Source: Thiosocius sp963753845 (GTDB lineage Bacteria > Pseudomonadota > Gammaproteobacteria > Chromatiales > Chromatiaceae). Taken from it: 64,000 bases of DNA. The translations under genes and the position numbers were made by a program. The notes under the pieces are model-generated. The model saw only the letters and a list, made by a program, of their open reading frames with translations, made no database searches and had not been told where the DNA came from. Positions 42,721 through 53,138 of the stretch are shown one piece after another (position 1 is the first letter of the stretch; every line of letters begins with the position of its first letter). Location: the NCBI GenBank assembly GCA_963753845.1, contig CAVWEI010000025.1, forward strand, positions 1 to 64,000. Direction: 5' to 3'.

Positions 42721-44091
42721 ATGTATGCAACGAATCCGCCAAGTGGGCTCGTATGGCCTGCGCTGTTGCCACCGCGCGCGGCAATGTTGCGCTGGATACT
42801 CCAGCAGATGGAGAAGACGGAGCGCCAGCCGCCGCATATCCGTGAGGCCTCGCAACGGGCGCAACTGCACAGCCTGTTGTCGCATGCGCTGAAAGAGGTT
42901 CCGTTTTACGAGGGGCGACTCAGGTCCGCGGGCTTCAGCCCCGACCGGCCCCTGACCGAGGATATCTGGCGCAGGATTCCGGTACTCACCCGAGCGGAGG
43001 TGCAGCGCAACAGCGAAAGCCTTCAGGCGCGAAATGTTCCAGCCGGGCATGGTTCTGTGCATTCCAACACCACTTCTGGCTCGACCGGCATTCCGTTGAA
43101 AGTACTGCAAACAGCGCTTTGCGGATTATTCTGGGATGCCGCCACGATGCGCGATCATTTTTGGCAGCGACGGGATATGTCGAGGCCCTGGCACAGCATC
43201 CGGTATTTTCGTAATGGTGGCGCCTCTTTTCCTACCGGCAAGAAGGCGCGTTTCTGGGGGCGGGCAGAGGGTGTGCTGGGGTATAGAGGTCCGGGCTTCG
43301 GGCTTGACATCATGACGGACCCGACAGATCAAATCGAATGGCTGCAGCGGGCTCCACCTTCTTACCTGATGACGTATCCGTCCAACCTCGGTGCCCTGCT
43401 GCAAGCGACAGATTCCGATGGACGGTTGTTCCCGGGGATGCGGCAGGTTATCACGCTTGCCGAATCTGTCACGCCGGCATTGCGGACGCGCTGCCTCGAG
43501 CAATGGGGCGTTCCGATCAGCGATCTATACAGTGCAACGGAAGTCGGCTACATGGCTTTTCAGGCTCCACAGGGTGATCACTATCTGGTTCCGGATGAGG
43601 TCGTACGGGTTGAATTGCTCGACGATAACGACATGCAAGTGGAACCCGGCGATAGCGGGAGGGTGACCGTTACACCCCTTCACAACTATGGGATGCCACT
43701 CATTCGATATGCAATTGGCGACTATGCAGAACGTGGTGAGGTCTCGCCATGTGGCCGCACTTTGCCAGTCATCAATCGGATACTGGGTCGGGTCCGTAAT
43801 ATGTTGAACTACCCGGACGGAAGAACGAGCTGGCCGCTGTTCGCAGACAGCCGTTTTCGTGACATCGCTCCCGTCAAACAATTTCGGGTCATACAACGCG
43901 CCATTGATACGCTCGAGCTTCAGGTGGCCGCTGAGAGTCCACTGACTGGACACCAGCGTGCAGCTTTGGCGGAGGTCATTCAGAAGCGCACACAATACCC
44001 GTTCACGATCGAAGTCACTGAACATGACGAGATAGCGCGAAGCGCAGGCGGGAAATACGAAGATTTCCGCAACGAGTTGACAAAAGCGTGA
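42721..44091 (+). CDS. PaaK/CapK-like adenylate-forming ligase
   Basis: The 456-residue enzyme has the ANL superfamily ATP loop SNTTSGSTGIPLKVLQTALC (residues about 115-134), ISDLYSATEVGYMAFQAPQG and MPLIRYAIGDYAERG, followed by ILGRVRNMLNYPDGR. It is shaped like phenylacetate-CoA ligase relatives found in capsule loci (CapK), which are thought to activate an acyl or aryl acid. No phenylacetate genes are nearby. GGTTGGA precedes the ATG. It overlaps the next gene by 4 nt (GTGA). Confidence 0.83.
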   Translation: MYATNPPSGLVWPALLPPRAAMLRWILQQMEKTERQPPHIREASQRAQLHSLLSHALKEVPFYEGRLRSAGFSPDRPLTEDIWRRIPVLTRAEVQRNSESLQARNVPAGHGSVHSNTTSGSTGIPLKVLQTALCGLFWDAATMRDHFWQRRDMSRPWHSIRYFRNGGASFPTGKKARFWGRAEGVLGYRGPGFGLDIMTDPTDQIEWLQRAPPSYLMTYPSNLGALLQATDSDGRLFPGMRQVITLAESVTPALRTRCLEQWGVPISDLYSATEVGYMAFQAPQGDHYLVPDEVVRVELLDDNDMQVEPGDSGRVTVTPLHNYGMPLIRYAIGDYAERGEVSPCGRTLPVINRILGRVRNMLNYPDGRTSWPLFADSRFRDIAPVKQFRVIQRAIDTLELQVAAESPLTGHQRAALAEVIQKRTQYPFTIEVTEHDEIARSAGGKYEDFRNELTKA

Positions 44092-45614
44092 CGCCACCGA
44101 CGATTGCAATTGGGCTGGATGCCGCCGACACGGCGCTCGTGGACGGCTACGTCGCGGACGGTACCATGCCCGCGCTGGCCCGTCTGAGGGCCCGGGGAGT
44201 CACCGGCAGGTTGTCCAATGCAGAAATCTATCGGGCGGAAACCCCTTGGACCAATTTCCTTACGGGGGCTTGGCCCGACAAGACGGGGTACTGGGGCCCG
44301 ATACGCTACAACCCGCAGACCTACGGGACTGATGAAGCGGGAGCCTATCTGTTCGACGCTTTCCCGCCTTTCTATCAAGGGGTAGAGGGCCGTGTCTGCA
44401 TATTTGACGTTCCTCAGACCCGTCTGCAGGCGGACCGTAATGGTATCGAGGTCCTGGGGTGGGGCAGCCACTCCCAGCAGGGGCCGGCATGTTCATCGCC
44501 GCCAGGGCTCCTGGCTGCGCTGCAAGAGCGGCACGGTGTCAGCCCGGTCGATGATGAAACGGCGACCAACTCGTACGATCCCGAAGCGCTCGAGGTGTTT
44601 GATACAGAAGTAAGGACGGCATTGCAGCGTCGTATCAGTGTGTCTAAGGATCTGCTCAGTCGTGAGTCGTGGCGGCTGTTTCTTACGGTCGTGGGAGAAA
44701 CCCATTCCGGCGGTCACGAACTTTGGCATCATGGCCAGGCCCATCCCTTGCATCGCGCGGGAACGGACCGCATCCGCAGGCTCTATGCCGATGCCGACAA
44801 GGTAGTCGATGCGCTGGTCAACGACGCGCCGGACGATGCTCATATCGTCGTTTTCTCTCTGCATGGAATGGTGGCCAACGGATTGGATGTCCCCAGTATG
44901 GCAATCCTGCCGGAGGTGCTTGCGCGATGGTCCTTTGGTGAAGCCTTTGTGGCCAAGGGTGCAGAGAATCCCCCGATGCCGCGTGGAGACTATTCGCAGC
45001 ATTGGAAACACGAAGTCTGGGGTCTTCGCACCTTGGCCGGGGATGATCGCCTCACGGGACCGTCAGAGCTGGCGGCAACAGGGGATGTGCTGAACTGGCA
45101 GCCGGCTCAATGGTATAGGCCGTTGTGGCCGCTCATGCGGGCATTCGCGCTACCCAGCTACGCTGACGGGACGATTCGCTTCAACCTTACGGGCCGCGAA
45201 AGTCTTGGCTTTGTGGAGCCACTCTCGGCGCCTGGCCTTGCGAAAGAAATCAGGGCCTTACTGCTTGGCCTGGTAGACCACAGAACCGGGAAACCGGTGG
45301 TGGACGACGTGGTCTATCGCCCGAGACGATGGGGAATTCATTCGTCCCCGGCCGATCTCGTCGTCCGGTGGTCAGAGGCCGCGTTGAGCGACGTTTTCAG
45401 TCATCCGGCGCTGGGGGTGTTTGGGCCCTATCCCTGGTTTCGTACAGGGGGTCACCGGCCGCTGGGGTTCTGGACCGCAGTCGGCCCGCGTATTCATGGA
45501 CGCGACACCCCCCGGGACGGTTCGGTGGTCGATCTTTCCGCCACGCTCATGGACCTGATTGGCGCGGAAAAGCACCCATGGATGGATGGTTGCAGCCTGC
45601 TAAACGATCGTTGA
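44088..45614 (+). CDS. Type I phosphodiesterase/nucleotide-pyrophosphatase-family protein
   Basis: The 508-residue protein belongs to the alkaline-phosphatase superfamily. It has the first metal site AIGLDAADTALVDGYVADG (Asp), RAETPWTNFLTGAWPDKTGY at the nucleophile position (Thr), and GETHSGGHELWHHG plus VVFSLHGMVANGLD metal ligands, ending in RDGSVVDLSATLMDLIG. It has no signal peptide, so it may act in the cytoplasm. Translational coupling to the PaaK-like gene implies a joint task, perhaps transfer or cleavage of a phosphodiester on a glycan precursor. Confidence 0.75.
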   Translation: MTPPTIAIGLDAADTALVDGYVADGTMPALARLRARGVTGRLSNAEIYRAETPWTNFLTGAWPDKTGYWGPIRYNPQTYGTDEAGAYLFDAFPPFYQGVEGRVCIFDVPQTRLQADRNGIEVLGWGSHSQQGPACSSPPGLLAALQERHGVSPVDDETATNSYDPEALEVFDTEVRTALQRRISVSKDLLSRESWRLFLTVVGETHSGGHELWHHGQAHPLHRAGTDRIRRLYADADKVVDALVNDAPDDAHIVVFSLHGMVANGLDVPSMAILPEVLARWSFGEAFVAKGAENPPMPRGDYSQHWKHEVWGLRTLAGDDRLTGPSELAATGDVLNWQPAQWYRPLWPLMRAFALPSYADGTIRFNLTGRESLGFVEPLSAPGLAKEIRALLLGLVDHRTGKPVVDDVVYRPRRWGIHSSPADLVVRWSEAALSDVFSHPALGVFGPYPWFRTGGHRPLGFWTAVGPRIHGRDTPRDGSVVDLSATLMDLIGAEKHPWMDGCSLLNDR

Positions 45615-45617
45615 GTT

Positions 45618-46541
45618 TCAGCACGCGAATCGCGGAACCGTCACCGGTTCGAGGTCACCGGCCGCTACGTTTGCCGCAGCTCCCAGGAGCCAGGGTTCGA
45701 GCCAGCGATTGACGCTTACCTCGAAGTCTTCACGCATCTCTTTCCATAGCGCGGTGGCCAATGCCAGGTGAGCCCGTGTCTCATCGAGCTTTCCTTGACA
45801 GGCGGAGAGTGCCGTCAGTGCAACCCGGGCGTTAATGCGTTCGACAGGGTAAAGCGGATGCCGGCTCTGGGCCGCCCGGGATAGCCATATGTGCGCATCT
45901 CCCGGACGACCCTCCTGCAGGGCAGCATATCCAGCGAACCAGGGATAACGGGGCACCTCCGGCTCACACTTCATCGCACACGCCAGTCGTTCCCGGTACA
46001 TGCTGCGTTTCCATGGCTCTTTTCTTACTTCCGGCCGGTGCTCAAGCACGACTGCATCAGTCCACACTGCAATTGACCCGGTGCGCCGCAAAGAAGGCTG
46101 CACGTTATCGTGGATCAGCCCTACCTTTGTGAATCCGTTACGGAACAATGCGCATTTGTAGTCATCAAAAACTTCGCCTTGCTCGAGAAAGTTACGCCAG
46201 CGGAAGAACAGTCCGCCGATATCCATCGGGGGAGGGTGTTTTCTGAGTCGGCGCAGGTCCCTGGGGTCCAGTCTTTCGTCGGCATCCAGTGTCAAGCACC
46301 AGGGAGACTCGAGCCGCCTCAGGCCCTCGTTTCGCAGGTCGGCATGGCTCCCGCAACGCTCTGGGTCCAGGCTTCCGGATAGGGGTTCTATTCCCAACCG
46401 TTCTCGCATCAGATCCGGCGTCCCGTCGGTTGAGCCGGTGTCAAACACGATAATCTCGGCCAACTGATCAAGGATTGGCGCCAGCGCATCCTCGATCCGC
46501 AGTACCTCGTTCTTCACAAGCATCACGACGCCAATATCCAC
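45618..46541 (-). CDS. GT2-family glycosyltransferase
   Basis: The 307-residue enzyme has the GT-A start MDIGVVMLVKNEVLRIEDAL, the IIVFDTGSTDGTPDLMRERL loop and the DXD-like WCLTLDADERLDPRDLRRLR. Its C-terminal half has TPR-like helices (YAALQEGRPGDAHIWLSRAA, TALSACQGKLDETRAHLALA). This layout is common in GT2 enzymes of LPS/EPS loci. It converges with the phosphodiesterase gene (3 bp apart). Confidence 0.82.
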   Translation of the reverse strand: MDIGVVMLVKNEVLRIEDALAPILDQLAEIIVFDTGSTDGTPDLMRERLGIEPLSGSLDPERCGSHADLRNEGLRRLESPWCLTLDADERLDPRDLRRLRKHPPPMDIGGLFFRWRNFLEQGEVFDDYKCALFRNGFTKVGLIHDNVQPSLRRTGSIAVWTDAVVLEHRPEVRKEPWKRSMYRERLACAMKCEPEVPRYPWFAGYAALQEGRPGDAHIWLSRAAQSRHPLYPVERINARVALTALSACQGKLDETRAHLALATALWKEMREDFEVSVNRWLEPWLLGAAANVAAGDLEPVTVPRFAC

Positions 46542-46752
46542 CGCCGGGTCTCTAGGCTTGTAACGAAAAGGTCAATGTACGGGCTCGCTGACCTGCCGTT
46601 GGTCTGTTTGATTGCAGCATCATATGCCTGCCCAGTAGGCGTGAGTTTCTCTGAATCCGTCACTGCGGATGGCAAATGTCCCAAAAAAGCAGCAAGCAAT
46701 GTCACAGCAACCAGAGCTTGCTCATTGCTAGCGGCTGATTTCCAATAGGCGC

Positions 46753-48027
46753 ATGATACGAGCGAAACCCAGGCTTTGCATCGCGTTTCCCGGCAACAAT
46801 TGCCGAAAAAATACCACGTTTGCTGTCGAGGTCAGCAACCTGGTAAGGCATTTGGAGAAGACGTTTGCAGTGACACTCGTGTTTCGCACGATACGCGAGC
46901 CGCTGAATCTCGACTGCCGTCAACTTGCTGTGCTTGATTCAGTCGCTGATGGGGTCGAGGAGGGGGATTTCTTCACGCCGAACGATTTTGCCGCGGTGGA
47001 TCGCTGCATGGAAAACCTGGATCGATTCGCGAAATCGCGGAGCACCGAATTCGATTATGTGATCGAGAAGACATGGCGTCTGGATGGGGCGTTGACGCAC
47101 TGCTTTGCCAAGTACGGGACACCCGGCGCGCCCATCCTGGAAGGTGAGTTTCACTTGAGCAAGATCAACGGAAAGAGCTTTCCAAGATCACGCTGGCAGC
47201 AAATGTTATGGCCGATCTTCCGATCCCGATTGATTGCCAACAAGAAAAAGTGGTTGCGCGTTGCGGACACGATCATTACCGAAACTCGCCAGATGCGCTC
47301 ATGGCTGGTACAAAACGACTATATCAAGGCTGACGCCCAATGGCTGCCGCTACCCGCTGCTTACGATCGCGATATTTTCTACCCGAGAGATCGCGAAGCA
47401 TGCCGAGCTGAGTTGGGGCTTGATCAATCGGCGTTCATTTTGGCCTACGTGGGTTCCCTAAACTGCCTGATCCATGATCCGTATCCGTTTCTGGAGGCCG
47501 CAGCGAATCAAGGCGGCCGTAACCTCCTGATCTGTATGATTGGGGACGGCAGCAGAAGGCAGGAGCTAGAAGCATTCTGCGATCGTCTTGGGATTGCGGT
47601 TGTCTTTACAGGCAGGGTAGGACAAACAGAGGCGTCAAAGTTCATTGGTGCAGCAAACGTATGTATGGCACCCTACAACGTGGAATTTTACCCAGGCCGG
47701 CAATTTACGAGCGGCAGTCTGAAGGTGGTGGAATATCTTGCATGTGGCCGCCCGGTTGTCAGCATTCCCTGCGGACGTATGTCGGATCTTCTCGAAGGTG
47801 GAAAATACGGTTTTCTCGTCGAAAATACTGTTCAAGCCTACCGTGATCTGTTTCGCGCCTTGGTGCCGGCATCTCTCTTTGACAAAGAGCAGGAGCTGTT
47901 GCGCGATGTTCGAAACGGACGCTTGGCGGAGTCAGGATATGCCCTGGATTTTTCGGTAATAGCAGAACGCTTGACAGAAATGGTTACCCTTCGAATGCTC
48001 AGGGACCAAAGGAAGGTTGCAGACTGA
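46753..48027 (+). CDS. GT4-family glycosyltransferase
   Basis: The 424-residue GT-B enzyme has a divergent N-terminal half (RLCIAFPGNNCRKNTTFAVE) and a clear donor half: FILAYVGSLNCLIHDPYPFL, ICMIGDGSRRQELEAFCDRL, VVFTGRVGQTEASKFIGAAN and GSLKVVEYLACGRPVVSIPC, where Glu of the E-x7-E motif sits. The start at 46753 has a weak ribosome site. Composition is AT-richer than the adjacent GT2. Substrates unknown. Confidence 0.83.
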   Translation: MIRAKPRLCIAFPGNNCRKNTTFAVEVSNLVRHLEKTFAVTLVFRTIREPLNLDCRQLAVLDSVADGVEEGDFFTPNDFAAVDRCMENLDRFAKSRSTEFDYVIEKTWRLDGALTHCFAKYGTPGAPILEGEFHLSKINGKSFPRSRWQQMLWPIFRSRLIANKKKWLRVADTIITETRQMRSWLVQNDYIKADAQWLPLPAAYDRDIFYPRDREACRAELGLDQSAFILAYVGSLNCLIHDPYPFLEAAANQGGRNLLICMIGDGSRRQELEAFCDRLGIAVVFTGRVGQTEASKFIGAANVCMAPYNVEFYPGRQFTSGSLKVVEYLACGRPVVSIPCGRMSDLLEGGKYGFLVENTVQAYRDLFRALVPASLFDKEQELLRDVRNGRLAESGYALDFSVIAERLTEMVTLRMLRDQRKVAD

Positions 48028-48282
48028 ATGAAGACAACTGCGAAAATTGCTTTCGATGACCACTGATCGGGCAGCCTGAAATCGCACTTGTGGGTCAGGA
48101 AGGTCCTATGCAAATAGGTCGCGATCACATTGTAGCAGGCTGGAAATGAAGCTGTGACTGGCTTTTCCGCACGAAAAGATTTCCATGCTTCAGTTTGCTT
48201 GAATCGCCCACGAATCAGCATCTATACGTTCTCGCGCGAGCTGACAAAGACTGCCTCCTGTTGACACACACAGGAGAAGACC
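48028..48282. other. Gap before the IS66 remnant
   Basis: No gene. CTATACGTTCTCGCGCGAG at 48222-48240 resembles the reverse of the sequence near 61390-61410 (CTATACACTCGCGTGG), so it may be the IS66 left terminal repeat. Confidence 0.35.
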
Positions 48283-48550
48283 ATGTCCGAGCGAGCCCAG
48301 CGGGAAGCACGTACCGATTACTGGCGGACACAGATCGAAGCCTGGCGGGGATCGGGGGGATCCCAGATGACCAATTGCAAGGCAGAAGACCTGAATTACT
48401 CGCAGTTTGTCTTAGTGGCGGCGCAAGTTTCAGCAAGCCGAAGAGATCGCCCGACGTGGCCGCCGTGTGGTATTCGTACCAGCCACCTACGTGAGCGCAA
48501 AGACCGCTGAAGTGCTTGCGGTCGTGCTGCCCAATGGCGTGGTGTTGTAG
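48283..48550 (+). pseudogene. IS66 accessory gene (tnpA-like) remnant
   Basis: It starts MSERAQREARTDYWRTQIEA, then SGGSQMTNCKAEDLNYSQFV, the helix-turn-helix of IS66 orf1. One frameshift later the other frame continues WRRKFQQAEEIARRGRRVVF and VLAVVLPNGVVL to a TAG at 48548. The rest of IS66 is missing: an IS630 copy begins 53 bp on. A GGAG site precedes the ATG. Confidence 0.8.
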
Positions 48551-48603
48551 TGGACCATTTCAATCGCGACCCCAAGCCAAGAAAATAATCGCTCACGCGA
48601 TTA

Positions 48604-49716
48604 TTGACCCGGCAATGAAATGTTTTTATGCAGCATAGCGAACCGGCTTGTGCTCGAAGTACTTGCGGACGCGTTGGGGTGATTTCTCGCAATTTGCGCA
48701 GATGGCTGATAGCTGCCTTCTTGAGCTGACCTTTGCTGCGTGCCGGTGCACGCCGGGTCACCCCATCCTTCAGATCAGCATTCAGGCATTCATCCGGATT
48801 CAGCTCGGGGCTATAACTGGGTAGATAGAACACTTCAATCCCATCCTCATGATCAGCAAGCCAGGCTTTCACCTTGCGGGCGTGATGCACCTTCAGGTTG
48901 TCGAGAATCAAGAACACCTTGCGATCGGCGTCTTTGATCAGACGCTTGAAGAAATCGATCAGCAGGTCAGCATGCATCGCGCCTTCGAAGATCTTCCAGC
49001 GCACTTTGCCCCGGTTGGTCACCGTCGAGATGATGCTCAGGCCTTCACGCTTGTTGTTGACTCGAACAACGGGCGTGTGACCATTCGGGGCATAGCCACG
49101 GCCGCGGACATCATCCGAGCGCAGTCCGGTCTCATCACCCCAGTGAATCTCCGCCTGCTCGGCCTTGGCGCGTGCTGCAATCTGCGGATATTCCTCATCG
49201 AGCCATTTCTTCACTTCTGCCGGGCGCTGTTCATAGGCCTTCTTGATCGGCTTCTGCGGCGTGAAGCCCCAGCGCTTGAGGTACTCACCGACCGTGCGAA
49301 TCGGCAGCTTGATGCCCAGCCGATCGTGCACCAGTTGCAAGACCGCCTGCCGATTCCACAGCGCGAAGCCCAGCTTGAGCTGATCCGGCGTCTTGTCGCA
49401 GATCAGCCGGCGGATCTGCGCCTCCTGCGCTGCCGTCAGCTGTCGCCATCACCCTGCTTGCGTCCACGTGGCTTGACATCGACGGCAGCCCAACCGCCCG
49501 CCAGGTAGGCTCGGTGCGCCGCCATTACCGTCGGTACCGACAGCTCTGCTTGGGCCGCCACCTCACGCAGCGTCATGCCGAGCTCCCGGAGTTTGACTGC
49601 CCGCCGTCGGCGCTCATTGAGCTCCGCCAGCGGCAGGTATCGTGCATCTGTCTTGTCCATGAACCTTTGTGGCATGCGTAAACACAAAAAGTTCAAACTT
49701 CATATTGCTGGGTTAA
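48604..49716 (-). mobile_element. IS630-family element, 1113 bp
   Basis: Ends TTGACCCGGCAATGAA (48604) and, reversed, TTAACCCAGCAATATGAA (49716) form imperfect terminal repeats, and both are flanked by TA (48602-48603, 49717-49718), the IS630 target duplication. The flanks differ in origin (IS66 debris left, a minus-strand gene right), so the element sits at a pre-existing junction or caused a deletion. Confidence 0.85.
48626..49660 (-). pseudogene. IS630 transposase with two frameshifts
   Basis: The HTH half starts MDKTDARYLPLAELNERRRR and ends KPRGRKQGDG; near 49437 the frame changes to QLTAAQEAQIRRLICDKTPD and the DDE half: Asp in EIHWGDETGLRSDD, Asp in KVFLILDNLKVHHARKVKAW, Glu in SYSPELNPDECLNADLK. 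Near 48690 a second shift separates ISHLRKL from SPQRVRKYFEHKPVRYAA stop. Residues for catalysis are present but not in one frame. Confidence 0.82.
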
Positions 49717-50236
49717 TAAAACTGCCGAACTCAAGACTCATCGATGTTGAACGATTCTGCAAACGCGCTCTGTATTCTTCGAGTTTTTGATTGATCAACG
49801 GGCCATTTGGGCGGAGCATCTGGTCGAGTTTCATCAGCTTGTGACTGATCTCCAGCTTTACGCTGTCGAGCGTTATCGCCGCATCCCTTAGCTCATCGGC
49901 ACTCAGGCGGCCGTACACATGATTCATGGTCTCTAAGATCGCAACAATGGCCTCATTTGCCGCCTGCTCGCTCCAGACGTCCGCTGCTTCTTCAGGATAC
50001 ATTGCAAAGTCCTCATCGAAAATGGACTCTTTTTCAGCGATTCCCGAATCTCTCGTTCAATACCTTGTCTTTCTATATAATGCGTATAGTATTGAAGCGC
50101 GTCCCTTCTTGGGGGCGCCAACTTGTCTGAGCTCCACCAGCTTGGGCAAGACCAAGTCTGTGATCAGTCTTTTATGTGCGATATCGATGAAATTTACTAG
50201 ATGACCCACCTTGACCTGCACAGCACTCAACGACAT
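49717..50236 (-). pseudogene. Unknown protein gene, frameshifted and cut by IS630
   Basis: The start MSLSAVQVKVGHLVNFIDIA follows AGAAGAGAAGA and lies 18 bp after the sulfotransferase-like pseudogene, as in an operon. After one or more frameshifts near 50060-50110 it continues FDEDFAMYPEEAADVWSEQA, then a long helical stretch (LSADELRDAAITLDSVKLEI). IS630 interrupts it at SLEFGSFI. Family not recognised. Confidence 0.6.
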
Positions 50237-50254
50237 ATTCTTCTCTTCTACCAG

Positions 50255-50906
50255 TTAAAACTCATCCACCCCGATGACGTCAAAAAAATCTGCGACCGCG
50301 TCGCTATTCAACAATTTCTTTCGATCAAATACTTTTATAACAAGGTTTTCATCACCGAAGGCGTCGGCCCACATACCTAACCTTTTATGATAATCGAGAT
50401 ACAAGTCATGCTTCGCTTCGTAATGCGGTATGGCCCGGGTCGAGTGACCATACAAATCATACTCCGCCCGTCTGTGTCATTTCGGGTTTCCTCTTGATGG
50501 TGGGAGATGACATGCTGATCCTGTCGCCGAATGTAGCGGATTTATCGTGATGTTTGAGAAGTTCTGCGCTAAAGACGCTTGTAGACTAGTAATTTCGTTT
50601 TGATCGAAAATAAAGGAAAAATTTTCCGATGAAATTATTACATCTGTCTCCAGCTTCGATAACTCTTGCGCCAATTGCTCTGCATCCCTGATACGCATTC
50701 CATCCGGAACGATTCCTATGCCGTGATCAAAACTGATCCATGAATGAAGATCAGGCGCCAAGTTATTGCCAGAAAAGTAGTCGCGATAATAAAACTGCAT
50801 ACTCTTATTAGCCAACGCCTCCTCATTCAGCAGCAAGGGCTTGTTGTATCGATGTTGTTCCTGTCTTATGACAGCCGATATGTATAAACAACGACCTATC
50901 GCTCAT
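50255..50906 (-). pseudogene. Sulfotransferase-like gene, multiply frameshifted (copy 1)
   Basis: The start MSDRSLFIHIGCHKTGTTSI is the sulfotransferase P-loop (KTGTTS). After frameshifts it continues LLNEEALANKSMQFYYRDYF, then RYIRRQDQHVISHHQEETRN (the RRQD motif shared with copy 2), then IPHYEAKHDLYLDYHKRLGM and VIKVFDRKKLLNSDAVADFF. At least four frame changes are needed to read it. It belongs to the PAPS-dependent sulfotransferase fold and is dead as it stands. Confidence 0.75.
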
Positions 50907-51094
50907 ACTTCATGCCTTTTGCGAAATATCTCTATTATTAATGTCACAAACACGGCTTTGTTCGCCGAACAGGGACGGGGACAAACGGATGGGACTCCAT
51001 GTCGTCAAAATAGCCAACAGTGGGCCAATGTGGCTAGGAGCCTATTCAGACGCATCCTTCCAGTAACCCTCGGAGGTCATCTGTGGGAAAAACC

Positions 51095-52812
51095 TCACGA
51101 TAAGCCTGCCTGAGCGTTCGGGTAATCGCGGACAAAACGAATCGCCGTACGCAAGAAGCGTGACAGCAGGCTGAAGAACTCGCGTTTCGACTGAATCACC
51201 GTATAGCCTTTGTCTCGACCCAGATTCAGATAGGTAATCCGCGTGGCACCATAGGCTGGGCGCATAAGACCACGCTTGTGTATGGGCACGACGACGTAGT
51301 TGAGCCAACGACTCGAAAAAGGCAGAAGGTGGCCGTTGAACGTCAGCACCATCAATAGCCGCGACAACTTAAACCGCGCCGGAAACACCGAACGCTTGGA
51401 TGCCTCAATCTCGGCAATTGGATGCCAAATCTCGTTCTGCGCCAGTTCTTTGATGACCTGGCGACGTTCACCCATGTCAATGTTTTCGGTGAAAAACGAC
51501 GGTCCCCGCATCACATCCTTCAATGACAGCAGTTGAGCCTCTGCCGTTTCGTAGTGGAAACGCATGAGGCTGCGCCAAATGAAGTGCCAGGCAATGCCAA
51601 TGGTTTTGACTGGACCCAGTTCCATCTCTTCGAATAGCATGTGGTGCAATAGATGTCCACGCAGATCAAGATAAAGTGTCAGAGGTGATTCCTTCTCCGT
51701 GGAAATCATCCTGGAAAGACGTCACACCATTGAGCGTATGAATAAGGAAATCATTGGCAAGCGAAAAATTGATATCGTCGCCCCGCACAAAAAAGGGATA
51801 GGGAAAATGTTCGACATGTTGGAGTGGGAAAGCGAAATACCACCAGCCGCCATAATATCCGTTGGCGTTGTTGTACACGGACTCGAATTCCATGCGGAAG
51901 ATCTCATCGCGCAAACGCAGATCGGTACCAATAAACTGGGGATGACAAAATCGATCGAAAACCGCGCCGTTTTCCCACATGCGCCATTTGTGAGAGTTGT
52001 TGATCATCGCGCCAGCCACCGCTGTGCGGCTTTCAGTGGCTAATGCAAGAAAAATATAGGTTCGATAGATATTCTCCATGTGGAAGGAGGCGTCATCATC
52101 CATAAACAGACAATGGGTAAAATCGCGCTTTCGCGCCTCCAGCAGACCTCGCGCGAATCCCCCGGCGCCCCCCAGATTCTGATTCTCTATCAACGTTACG
52201 TGGTCATTCGACTCGATTTCCGCACTTCGACCATTATCGACGACGAACGTATGCACCCTGTCGCCCAACTGCGTGTCTGATAGAAATTGATCTAGACGGG
52301 CGACCGTGTGCCGAACCGCCTTTTCGCGCTTAAAGGTTGTGATGCTTATAAGCAAGCCGGGGCCAATGACCTGGGACCTGATCGGTCTCGTAGAGGCCGC
52401 CAAAAAATGCGCACCCGTCTTCCAGGGCGTTGATCTCAGCGACGATAACGCCCTGCGTGGCATTGTGGGCAAAGTGTGAGAGATCAGCTCGAAAGGCAGC
52501 CCGTTTCTGAAAATGTATGAACATCGCAATAAAGCATTTCCCATGACTTGTACGGGTGTGCGTGGAGCAACCGCAACTCGAAACACCCCCTTCCTTCACC
52601 CGCGAAAAACAGACTCTGGAGTCCGGCCGCCGCTGCCCATTTTCCTACGCTGAACGAATTGAAATAGGTATCGAGTAATGCAGTACGCCTTTATTCAGGT
52701 GTAGAGATTGATCTGAGCTACTATAGCCGCCGACCCCCTTCAAATGATAATAAAGGGCATGCTCGGTGCACACACTCGAGTCTGGAAATATAATATTCTG
52801 CAATACGGTCAT
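51095..52812 (-). pseudogene. GlfT2-like galactofuranosyltransferase pseudogene
   Basis: The gene reads, with at least four frameshifts (about 52680, 52505, 52375 and 51700): MTVLQNIIFPDSSVCTEHAL, DTYFNSFSVGKWAAAAGLQS, LSHFAHNATQGVIVAEINAL, LLISITTFKREKAVRHTVAR, NQNLGGAGGFARGLLEARKR, LFMDDDASFHMENIYRTYIF, WWYFAFPLQHVEHFPYPFFV-RGDD and KESPLTLYLDLRGHLLHHML. All are GlfT2 landmarks, including the N-terminal beta domain. The restored length is about 570 residues, near that of the intact homologue at 61428. Confidence 0.85.
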
Positions 52813-53138
52813 TAGACAATCTCTTTATAATTAAAAAGCTTCAACAGAGGCGGTCTCAAATACGCATCGGAAATGAAAAGCCACAGATACCTGGATCGTA
52901 CGCGGCTTGCCAATTTCATTGTCTTATTCTGTGAGCGCCTAGGCGAACGCCTCGTTTAAGAACACAGACTTCCTTGATATTGCATCAATCGTCCCCGACA
53001 CCCTGTGCCGTCCGTGCGTCCCATTCAAGAGGGACGAATCCAGATTCGATGATCCCCGTGCGGCCAAGCGAAAAGACCAAGTAACAATCCCGCCGCCAAA
53101 CAAATGCTTCACCCGCGGAGCCATTTCAACAACGATGG
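52813..53138. other. Gap between two pseudogenes
   Basis: A minus-strand frame (KHLFGGGIVTWSFRLAARG, SSLLNGTHGRHRVSGTIDA) looks protein-like but is not recognised; it may be a detached end of a neighbouring decayed gene. Confidence 0.3.

Noticed and set aside
42721..44091. Phenylacetate degradation gene (paaK)
   Set aside because: No other paa gene is nearby; the neighbours are glycan genes, so a CapK-like role is more likely.
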